DNA of 64,000 bases from the NCBI RefSeq assembly GCF_031128465.2, contig NZ_CP155618.1:691501-755500 (forward strand). Direction: 5' to 3'. Every line of letters starts with the position of its first letter. Positions within the stretch are counted from its first letter, which is position 1. Made by a program: the position numbers and the translations under genes. The DNA is from Mariniflexile litorale (lineage in GTDB: Bacteria > Bacteroidota > Bacteroidia > Flavobacteriales > Flavobacteriaceae). Under the pieces are notes generated by a model. The model saw only the letters and a list, made by a program, of their open reading frames with translations, ran no database searches and was not told the origin of the DNA. This document shows, one piece after another, positions 25,238 to 33,438 of the stretch.

Positions 25238-26686
25238 TTACTGTATAGTTATATTAACATCAAAATCATCTAAAATAGCTCCTTCAATGTCGCTTGCTGA
25301 TAGAACCATCTTGTCTTGAGATCCGGATTCGTTATTTATATACACAACGTTCATAGCATCAATATCTTCTTGGGTAAACCTATCACCTACTTTTAGAATG
25401 TTTGCACCTCTAATTAACCAACCGTATTGTGGCACTTCTTCTATAGTATATCTAATATCAGCAGGCGCAGAACCAATTACTTCTAAAGTTGCTGTATTTA
25501 ATACATATGTTTCTCCGCTATTTAAAGTAATTCCAGTATTCGCATTAATTGAAAGAACGGTGTTACCTGTAGAAATTCTAGCAATTAACATGGGAGGATT
25601 AAGTCCTAATGTGTTTTGATTGGAATGAAACTCATCCGTCTCATTACTACCTGCTTCACCATCTAGTACAAAAGACACTCTTCTTTTCTTGTCTAAAGTT
25701 TTGTAAAAATCTAAAAGATCATATTCAAACTTACTTACTTTGGTCGTTTTTAAAGTTGCTATGGGTGTATTTGTTGGTAATTCAGCGTTATTGAACGTTA
25801 AACCTGTTTCTGTCCATAATGTATCTTGAACAGAATACACATCTAGATCTACAAATTTTGCATGAGTAAAACTTACTGCTAATTCAAATTTTAATTCTAC
25901 AATAGAACCTTCTTTTTGAAAATCTTTCAAATCATACATGATGTACGCTTTTCTATCATAAGTGCCATTCCCGGTAACGTTTTTAACTTTTAACAGTTTA
26001 TCGTTACCATAATTAGTTCCCGAGGCGCTACCACCATTAATATAAGTATCATACAATGGGTAAATAGTATCCATTACAACAGTAGAATCTGGTGAGTCTG
26101 AACTTGTTGAAAGTGCAGAGAAATATACAATGGAAGGTATTACATGTATGACGCCATTAGTTGCTTTTAAATTAGACGTAACAATGGTCCATTGCTGGCT
26201 CGTACCTTCATTTACATAACCTGTATAAGCACTATTATGAGATAAATACATCGTTTGTCCATTTTCAGTATTGTAGGCAATTGGGTTGTTTCTTAAAGCT
26301 AAAGCAGGATCATCAAACGATACGTACGCATCTACAACATGATATTTAATTAAATTACGAAGTATTGGCACCGGCACATCGGATAGACTTTGATAAGCAT
26401 TATCTTCAAGATAATTTAAAAAAGCTTCATTTGTTGGAGCAACAAATGTTTTGTTTGTAGATGTTTCATATAAACTTTGAACATCGGCTAATTTAATAGC
26501 TTCTTCAAACAAGTTTAATGAATCGTGTTTTTGAATGTATGCCCAAGCACTTATGCCTAATTCTGCTGTAGAATTAGAACTTTTATAAGAGAAATTTTCT
26601 TGAATTTCACAACTAAAAAACATGCTTAAAACGACTGTAAAGAAAACTCCAATCGAAGCATATAAGGTTATCTTATTATTTTTCAT
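25238..26686 (-). CDS. FAS1/CBM96/CSPG-repeat surface lipoprotein
   Basis: This 482-residue lipoprotein (Cys26 in MFFSC) has three recognisable parts. A fasciclin (FAS1) domain covers about residues 45-190, with TFVAPTNEAFLNYL and NGVIHVIPSIVYF. A DNRLRE/CBM96-like beta domain covers about 205-375, starting YPLYDTYINGG. A C-terminal CSPG/cadherin-like repeat covers about 378-482, with VPQYGWLIRG and FTQEDIDAMNVVYIN. No catalytic residues are evident. It occupies the position after susD where glycan-binding SusE/F-type proteins usually lie, so surface glycan binding is the likely role. Confidence 0.82.
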   Translation of the reverse strand: MKNNKITLYASIGVFFTVVLSMFFSCEIQENFSYKSSNSTAELGISAWAYIQKHDSLNLFEEAIKLADVQSLYETSTNKTFVAPTNEAFLNYLEDNAYQSLSDVPVPILRNLIKYHVVDAYVSFDDPALALRNNPIAYNTENGQTMYLSHNSAYTGYVNEGTSQQWTIVTSNLKATNGVIHVIPSIVYFSALSTSSDSPDSTVVMDTIYPLYDTYINGGSASGTNYGNDKLLKVKNVTGNGTYDRKAYIMYDLKDFQKEGSIVELKFELAVSFTHAKFVDLDVYSVQDTLWTETGLTFNNAELPTNTPIATLKTTKVSKFEYDLLDFYKTLDKKRRVSFVLDGEAGSNETDEFHSNQNTLGLNPPMLIARISTGNTVLSINANTGITLNSGETYVLNTATLEVIGSAPADIRYTIEEVPQYGWLIRGANILKVGDRFTQEDIDAMNVVYINNESGSQDKMVLSASDIEGAILDDFDVNITIQ

Positions 26687-26731
26687 TTTTTCTAGATTTA
26701 TTTTTAGTATTTATTTTTAACATAGAGACGT

Positions 26732-28102
26732 TTATCTGTAAAAGATGTTTTGTTCTAAATTAGGATTTCTATTTAAAGCATCCTCCTGAATTGGCCATAC
26801 TAAATTGGTTTCATCACTTAATCCATTTATGGGGTTCATAACATCGATGGCTCTACCTGTTCTAACTAAATCGAACCAACGGTGTCCTTCAAATGAAAGT
26901 TCTATAAGTCGTTCGTGTAAAATTGCAGACTCTAAATCACCATACATACTTATTGCTGCAGCTTCATCTGCAAATTCTGGTATACCAGCTCTTTTTCTAA
27001 TTAAATTAAGCAATCTAACGGCTTCATCTGTTTCTGTTAGTTTATTATGTGCTTCAGCTTTTAAAAGTATAATATCTGCTAAACGTATAAGCACAATATT
27101 ATTTCCAGATGGATCTGCACTCTCGTCATTAAAACCTTCCCCAAAAAATTTCCATATTTTTCTAGGATCAGCATTCGTTGTATCGTAAATTAAATCTTTT
27201 CTAAGATCATCTGCTTCAAATGAATCTCTAAATGAAACACTTGGGAAATAATGACTATCTGCACCAATAGCGTAAAGAACTCTAAGGGCATTTGTTTGAA
27301 CATCATTATAACCAATTTCAAAAATACTTTCGTTTGAATAACCTGAAGTAAATATTTTAGACCAATCGTTTATTGTTACTAAAGAATATAAGCTATTACC
27401 AAGAACTTTATCGGCAGAATCTACGGCATTAGGATAATCCTTTCTCCACATATATACTTGAGTTAATAAGGCATCCGCCCCACCTTTTGTAAATAAGATT
27501 CTTGTATTATCTCCTGAGAAGTTACCTAAACAATTTGTTGAAGCAAAAATTAAATCGTCTACAACTTGATCTAAAACTAATTCTCTATTTGTAGCAGAAA
27601 CAAAAAACTCTTGATTTACACTCTCATAAGGTTCTGTAATTAATGGCACATCGCCCCAAACTCTCACAGCATAAAAATAAGATAAGGCTCTTAAAGCTCT
27701 TGCTTGAGCCACCAATTGCAAACTAAATTCACTTTCAGTTTCAAAAACTTGTGGAATATATTTTATAGCATAATTCGCACGACTAATAGTCTCATAAATA
27801 TTATTCCAACTTGCTGAAGATATCGATGGACTTAGTGTGTTTTGTTTTAAAATTGAAGGATCTCCGGAATGATTTGTTGCAACTGCATCTGCTCTCCCTT
27901 CTCCCCAGAAAGAAAAATTGGTACGGAAAGTGCCTTGAAGTGCATCATAAATTCCATAAACTCCTGCTTGCGCATCACTTGAGGTTTGATAGAATCCTTG
28001 TCCAGAAAAACTACTAACAGGATCTTTATCTAGTATGGCTTCAGAACATGAAAATGCTGTTAGCAAAACACTAGCTAGTATGATTTTTTTAATATTTTTC
28101 AT
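26732..28102 (-). CDS. susD: SusD/RagB-family glycan-binding lipoprotein
   Basis: This 456-residue outer-membrane lipoprotein (Cys19 in TAFSC) partners the SusC transporter and captures oligosaccharide at the surface. The TPR-rich SusD fold is shown by ARALRALSYFYAVRVWGDVPL near residues 137-157 and by the C-terminal ERLIELSFEGHRWFDLVRTGRA motif. The start lies 13 bp after the susC stop, so the two are co-transcribed. Given the neighbouring genes, the ligand probably contains GlcNAc. Confidence 0.95.
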   Translation of the reverse strand: MKNIKKIILASVLLTAFSCSEAILDKDPVSSFSGQGFYQTSSDAQAGVYGIYDALQGTFRTNFSFWGEGRADAVATNHSGDPSILKQNTLSPSISSASWNNIYETISRANYAIKYIPQVFETESEFSLQLVAQARALRALSYFYAVRVWGDVPLITEPYESVNQEFFVSATNRELVLDQVVDDLIFASTNCLGNFSGDNTRILFTKGGADALLTQVYMWRKDYPNAVDSADKVLGNSLYSLVTINDWSKIFTSGYSNESIFEIGYNDVQTNALRVLYAIGADSHYFPSVSFRDSFEADDLRKDLIYDTTNADPRKIWKFFGEGFNDESADPSGNNIVLIRLADIILLKAEAHNKLTETDEAVRLLNLIRKRAGIPEFADEAAAISMYGDLESAILHERLIELSFEGHRWFDLVRTGRAIDVMNPINGLSDETNLVWPIQEDALNRNPNLEQNIFYR

Positions 28103-28115
28103 TTTTTATCTTTTT

Positions 28116-31100
28116 TTAAAATCCAATATTTAATCCTAAACTGATGGTACGACTTTGAGGATACGATCCCTCATCTACACCAACTCTTAAACCGCTGTAA
28201 GAACTAACATCTGGATCGAAACCTGTATATTTTGTCCAAGTAACTAAATTTGTTCCTGAAAGGTAAATATCTAATTTGCTTAATCCGTAATTAGTTATTA
28301 GGTTTTTAGGAAAACTATAATTAAGGTTTACATTTTTTAGCTTAATGTAAGATCCGTCTTCAATCCACCTACTTTGTACTCTACTATCACTTTGCTTAGG
28401 GTCGTCTCTAACTGGTTTTGGGTAATTAGTAACATCGCCTTGTTCTCTCCATCTAGTTAATGCATCTGTAGAAAGGTTATTGTAACTTACAATAGCATTT
28501 CTTTGGTGATTGATTTCACTGTAAATATCATTACCATAAGAATATTGAAAAAATACGTTTAAACTAATTCCTTTATAAGAAAAGCTATTATTTATACCTC
28601 CAAAAAAGTCTGGTGTAGCATCTCCAAGAACTTGTCTATCATCTTCATCTATAATATCATCACCATTCACATCGTCCCAAATAGGATCCCCACCTTCAAA
28701 TACTGGACCTAAAGCCCCATTTGTAATACCATTAACATTGTCTTCATCACGAGAATAAACCCCATTAAATTTCCAGCCGTAAAAAGTACCAATTGGTAAA
28801 CCTTCTTTTAATATGTGATAAGTTCCATTCTGGATATAACCATTGGTTAATAAATCGTCCGGTAAATCTTTAACAACATTACGGTTTGAACTAATATTAA
28901 AATTGGTATTCCATTTAAAATCGCCTACTAAATTGTGTGTACTTATAGCAAATTCAATACCTTTATTTTCAATACTGCCGATATTTTGTGTTATATAATT
29001 AAAACCTGTTGTTCTTGGTATGGGCACGTTGTATAATAAATCTTCCGTTAATTTCAAATACACATCGGCATTAAGTACCACTCTATTTTTCCATAAAGAA
29101 ATATCTAAACCCGCATTATATTGTGTTGTTGTTTCCCAAGTAAGACCAGCATTTGGCATTACGGAAGGTGCAGCGCCTGAAAAATCTAGATAATTAGCTC
29201 CTAAGGCAAATTCTCCTTGAGACGTGTAATTACCAATCGCTTCATTACCTGTTTGCCCAATACTTAAACGTAATTTGGCATCATTTACAACATTTATATT
29301 TTCAAAAAATCCTTCATCTGAAAAACGCCATCCAAGAGATGCCGATGGAAAATAACCAAAACGATTATCAGTTCCAAATCTTGACGAGCCATCTGCTCTA
29401 AGGTTTGCTTCAAATAAATATTTACCATCGTAATCGTAGGATACACGTCCGAAATAAGACAACATAGAGTGCTCGCTAGCAACGTTTACATCTTGATTTG
29501 AAATAGTACCTGCACCATTTAAGGTGGTTATATTATCACTTGAAAAGAACATCCCATCTAAACCTACGCGATCGTATCTCCAATTTTGAAAACTAAATCC
29601 TGCTAAAGCAGATAAATTGTGTGATTCTCCAATTTGTTTATTAAAAGTAGCATAGGTTTCATTACCCCATGTGGTATTATTAATGGTTCTTACAGAACCT
29701 GAATTATAGCCTTCTCTATAATCTAGTGTAGAAGGTATAAATTCATCTTCCTTCATGGAGATAAAATCAAAATTCAAATTACTTCTAAGTTTAAGACCTT
29801 CTATAATTTCCAATTCGCCATATTGATTACCAATAATTCTATTACTTGTATTAAGGTGTGTAGCTAATTCTGCTAAACCTAATGGATTTCTTCTTCCAAA
29901 TTGATATCCATTAAAAGAGCCGTCTGGCAAATAATTAGGAAAAATTGGAGGACGAACTAATAGCTCGCGAATAACACTTAAATTGTTAGTACCAGCAGCA
30001 TTTATACGGTTGTTTACCCCGTTTGTAAATGATATACTTTGACCAAATGTTAACTTATCAGAAACTTCAAAATCAAGATTCAATCGAGAAGTAACTCTTT
30101 TATAGTTAGAATTTAGAATAATTCCATCTTGATCCAAGAAAGAAGAACTCCAGGCATATTTAACCTTGTCAGAACCACCACGAATAGAAAGCTCTACTTT
30201 ATGTGTTAATGCCATTCTTAATAATTCTTTTTGCCAATTTACATCCCCATTATTTTTAGGATTTAAAGAATCTATAACAATACCATTAGGTACTATAGGA
30301 TTGTCCATATTATTGTATGAATCTATAACGGCTGATCTGTATTGACTTGCATTTAACACACTAAGTGTTCTTGTAATTTCACTCACACTAGTATTAATAC
30401 CTATATCAATTTGAGCTTTTTGATTGCTACCTCTTTTAGTTGTAATTAAAACAACACCATTTGCTGCACGAGAACCATAGATAGCAGTTGAAGCAGCATC
30501 TTTAAGAATTTCAATAGACTCAATATCTCCAGGATTAATATCAGCCAAAGGATTTAATCCAAAATTTTCCGTTCCATTCAGTGTTGAAAGCGAATTAGAT
30601 TCTATTGGAATTCCATCAACAACGTATAAAGGTGTATTTCCTGAATTTAAAGAAGAATTACCCCTTACGGTTATAGACATACCTCCCCCTGGAGAACCAG
30701 AATTAGATACCACTTGCACCCCCGCTGCTCTACCTTGCAACACAGATATAGGATCTTGGGTATTAGATAACGCAATTTCATCACTACCTATTGAAACGAT
30801 AGACCCCGTTAAGTTTCTTTTCTTTTTAACACCATACCCAACAACAACCATTTCATCAAGCACATCGGCTGATGGTTGCAACACAACATTAATTTCTTTT
30901 TGAGTTCCTATTTTAATTTCTTGATCGGCATACCCTATAAAAGAAAAAATTAAGACATCACTTGGAGACACTTTATCCATAAGATATCCCCCATCCATAT
31001 CAGAAGAAACTCCCCTTATAGTTCCTTTAACAATTACATTTACACCAAACAGTGGCTGCCCATCATATCCATCTGTAATTTTACCAGACACTTGCATCTG

Positions 31101-31214
31101 TTGAGAATACCCTAAAGATGTAATAAAAGATATAAGCAAAACGGATATAAATGTTTTAACAGTCAATTTCCCCCTTTTGGCATCGAGAAGGTTTTTTTTA
31201 ATAAGTTTTTCCAT
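28116..31214 (-). CDS. susC: SusC/RagA-family TonB-dependent transporter
   Basis: This 1032-residue outer-membrane transporter imports oligosaccharides using TonB energy. After a signal segment it has a carboxypeptidase-like domain (VSGKITDGYDGQPLFGVNVIVKG, about residues 43-120). The plug contains VVVGYGVKKKRNLTGSI, LYVVDGIPIES and DAASTAIYGSRAANGVVLITTK. The beta barrel follows and ends in GLNIGF. It has no STN domain, unlike the SusC at 51327, which fits LacI control rather than ECF/FecR signalling. The promoter carries a GCAAACGTTTGC operator. Confidence 0.96.
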   Translation of the reverse strand: MEKLIKKNLLDAKRGKLTVKTFISVLLISFITSLGYSQQMQVSGKITDGYDGQPLFGVNVIVKGTIRGVSSDMDGGYLMDKVSPSDVLIFSFIGYADQEIKIGTQKEINVVLQPSADVLDEMVVVGYGVKKKRNLTGSIVSIGSDEIALSNTQDPISVLQGRAAGVQVVSNSGSPGGGMSITVRGNSSLNSGNTPLYVVDGIPIESNSLSTLNGTENFGLNPLADINPGDIESIEILKDAASTAIYGSRAANGVVLITTKRGSNQKAQIDIGINTSVSEITRTLSVLNASQYRSAVIDSYNNMDNPIVPNGIVIDSLNPKNNGDVNWQKELLRMALTHKVELSIRGGSDKVKYAWSSSFLDQDGIILNSNYKRVTSRLNLDFEVSDKLTFGQSISFTNGVNNRINAAGTNNLSVIRELLVRPPIFPNYLPDGSFNGYQFGRRNPLGLAELATHLNTSNRIIGNQYGELEIIEGLKLRSNLNFDFISMKEDEFIPSTLDYREGYNSGSVRTINNTTWGNETYATFNKQIGESHNLSALAGFSFQNWRYDRVGLDGMFFSSDNITTLNGAGTISNQDVNVASEHSMLSYFGRVSYDYDGKYLFEANLRADGSSRFGTDNRFGYFPSASLGWRFSDEGFFENINVVNDAKLRLSIGQTGNEAIGNYTSQGEFALGANYLDFSGAAPSVMPNAGLTWETTTQYNAGLDISLWKNRVVLNADVYLKLTEDLLYNVPIPRTTGFNYITQNIGSIENKGIEFAISTHNLVGDFKWNTNFNISSNRNVVKDLPDDLLTNGYIQNGTYHILKEGLPIGTFYGWKFNGVYSRDEDNVNGITNGALGPVFEGGDPIWDDVNGDDIIDEDDRQVLGDATPDFFGGINNSFSYKGISLNVFFQYSYGNDIYSEINHQRNAIVSYNNLSTDALTRWREQGDVTNYPKPVRDDPKQSDSRVQSRWIEDGSYIKLKNVNLNYSFPKNLITNYGLSKLDIYLSGTNLVTWTKYTGFDPDVSSYSGLRVGVDEGSYPQSRTISLGLNIGF

Positions 31215-31247
31215 AAATTAAACTTTAGTTTGTTTGTTTTAGCTATC

Positions 31248-31278
31248 CAAATTTAAATAATATTATTTAATATGCAAA
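31248..31278 (-). promoter_or_regulatory. Promoter of susC
   Basis: On the minus strand, -33 TTTG (31278-31275), 19 nt and -7 TAAATTTG (31255-31248). Both boxes and the spacing equal those of the GH20 promoter at 20683-20713. The -33 box lies inside the operator. Confidence 0.78.
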
Positions 31279-31287
31279 CGTTTGCAT
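31272..31287. promoter_or_regulatory. LacI-type operator (susC)
   Basis: The 16-bp palindrome ATGCAAACGTTTGCAT overlaps the susC -33 box. It includes the same GCAAACGTTTGC as the GH20 operator. Confidence 0.85.
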
Positions 31288-31686
31288 AATTTTTTTTGAA
31301 TCAAAAGTTAAAAAACATTTAATTAATCATTAAAATATTTCAAATTATAGGTAAAATAATTACTAATATGAACAATATAGTTATTAATCCATATTGTTAA
31401 TTAAACATCAAAGTGCAAACGATTGTAATAATTAAAATTATTCACAGGATTAATTCAATAATTGAAAAATTTCGTATGAAGAATTTATGAAATCTATAAA
31501 TTCTATATATTGAAGCGTTTATCAGTTTTTCGTGGGCTTCAGAATATTAATTTTTACTCACTATTTTCCCTTTTACAGCTTTAAACTGTCTCGTCTCATA
31601 CATTGAAGCAGTTTAAACTAAGGAAGTACTGTAGTTACTTGACCCGAATGGGTTCCATGGAGTTATGGAATTGTAATGATAAAAAA

Positions 31687-33288
31687 TTAGTTAACTATAA
31701 TTTTTATTCGTCTGATGATTTCTTCTTTTTCAAATTCAATAATATAAAAACCTGATTTAACATTAATGGGTACATGGTCATCAAAAAAGTTTTTGGATGT
31801 GAATATAATTCTGCCATTCATATCAATTATTCTTATTGCATCTAGCTTGATATTTTGATTGAATTTTAGAACATTCCCACTAACTGGATTTATTACCCTA
31901 ATATTATTGATTTCATATTGAACTATGCTTAAAGTTAAACAAGCGTTAGAAACGGAATTTTCATTTTCAATAATACCTTTAGGAGTTAAGTCTTTTCCAG
32001 AAAAACCAATATAATTACTGGGATATTTTTCAGCTCTAAAGATGGAATTAAAATTTGGTGAAACATTTTCAAATTGATTAAATATACTATTTCCTGATGG
32101 ATTTTTATAAGTCCACACGTGCTCACCCGCTTTTGTAATTTCAGAAACTTGTCCTAAAGAACTTTCGCAAATTATAAAGTTACCATTTGGAAGACTATGT
32201 GTTCCCGATTTTATTTCTTCGTACATGGTTCTTTCTAATATAGAACCACCCCATGACCAGTTAAAGTTTAATGGTTTAAATGTATTATTCTCTTTAGTAT
32301 AAGTATTGCCAGAAATCTCAGGATCTAATAAATGAACCGTGCTGTAGGCTCTAGTTTCATATTCTCCATTGTTAAAAACAGATATTTTACCTTCATCCAA
32401 ATATCCAGGTTCTACCCATTTTACATCATGCTGTGAAAATAGTTTTTGATCTTCAACCCCTCCTTGCTTATAAACTCTGGGGTTACCCCATCTCCACAAA
32501 ATATCTCCTCCAAGATTTGAATTACCCCCAGTATGACCTGAAGCTTCAGTAGTTGTAGTACTGTGGTCTATAATATAAATTTCATTTAAATTTCTTGCAG
32601 AGATAATAATTTGGTCAAGATTTGCATTATAATCAATACCATTTACATGCGTATAACCTCTTTCGAGATTTTCAACGTTAGAATCAACATAGTTTATATC
32701 AATAAGTTCAGGGTGATTTCCAATGATACCAAAATTCGCTTTTGTATTGTCATAATCTTGAATGAGATGGTCTATAAATTTCCATTCCCAAACAATTTCA
32801 GCATTGTCAGTTCCAATCGGTTTTAATTCAACTATTTTATCAAGGCCAATAACTTGATCAACTTTAAGAGGATCTTTTCCATTAGCAATAATCTCTGTAT
32901 TAGAATAACTATCTGTAATTATGCATAAAATATTCCCATTAGGAAGTGGTTCAATGTCATGGTGTTGATTTAGTCCATTGGTATTCATCTCATAGTTCCA
33001 TAGTACTGTATTATCCCAGTCTCTAATTTCTAACTTATCTTTCCCTGCCCTTAGTAATGTTCCATTTTCTAAAAGATAGCAGGTCGCCCCTGGTAACTCT
33101 GTAAAAGTCCATTCATTTACCTTTTCACCACAGTTGTTAATTAAATACACACTATTGTTTACTTCTGGGGTAAATAGCGTGTAACCTTCCGAGACATTGT
33201 TGTGTAAAAAAAGCAACCCAACCGTTGGAGCTTGCGACCAAACGAAAGAAACTGTTAAAAGAAGGATACATGTTATTTTTTTTATCAA
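31687..33288 (-). CDS. T9SS-exported arylsulfotransferase-like protein
   Basis: This 533-residue protein has a signal peptide (MIKKITCILLLTVSFVWS) and a beta-propeller body resembling bacterial arylsulfate sulfotransferases (ASST). Repeated motifs include QHHDIEPLPNGNILC, RGYTHVNGIDYN, FSQHDVKW and GTHSLPNGNFIICES, whose conserved histidines correspond to the active-site region. The last 75 residues form a T9SS sorting domain (IRIIDMNGRIIF, ending SGFYIIEFEKE and a basic tail). ASST enzymes move sulfate between phenolic compounds without PAPS. Not all family members are active. Its link to the GlcNAc locus is unexplained. Confidence 0.8.
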   Translation of the reverse strand: MIKKITCILLLTVSFVWSQAPTVGLLFLHNNVSEGYTLFTPEVNNSVYLINNCGEKVNEWTFTELPGATCYLLENGTLLRAGKDKLEIRDWDNTVLWNYEMNTNGLNQHHDIEPLPNGNILCIITDSYSNTEIIANGKDPLKVDQVIGLDKIVELKPIGTDNAEIVWEWKFIDHLIQDYDNTKANFGIIGNHPELIDINYVDSNVENLERGYTHVNGIDYNANLDQIIISARNLNEIYIIDHSTTTTEASGHTGGNSNLGGDILWRWGNPRVYKQGGVEDQKLFSQHDVKWVEPGYLDEGKISVFNNGEYETRAYSTVHLLDPEISGNTYTKENNTFKPLNFNWSWGGSILERTMYEEIKSGTHSLPNGNFIICESSLGQVSEITKAGEHVWTYKNPSGNSIFNQFENVSPNFNSIFRAEKYPSNYIGFSGKDLTPKGIIENENSVSNACLTLSIVQYEINNIRVINPVSGNVLKFNQNIKLDAIRIIDMNGRIIFTSKNFFDDHVPINVKSGFYIIEFEKEEIIRRIKIIVN

Positions 33289-33438
33289 AATAATTTTTAT
33301 TAAAGTTAAAATCTAGTAATCAGAGTAATAGATAAATTCCAAAAAAAAAAATTACAATTTCTAAGTCAATTTATGTAACTCTAAATCTAGCAAACTAATG
33401 TCCTCAAGTATATTATAAGTCCAGTTTCTAGAATGCTT

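Larger units (their letters stand above)
31215..31686 (-). other. susC control region
   Basis: This 472-bp spacer contains the susC promoter and operators. A further weak operator-like site is at 31414-31425 (GCAAACGATTGT). A 9-bp inverted repeat with a 20-nt gap (TTTAAACTG / CAGTTTAAA) lies at 31580-31617. No gene is seen. The upstream arylsulfotransferase transcript must end or read through here, and I see no clear terminator. Confidence 0.55.
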
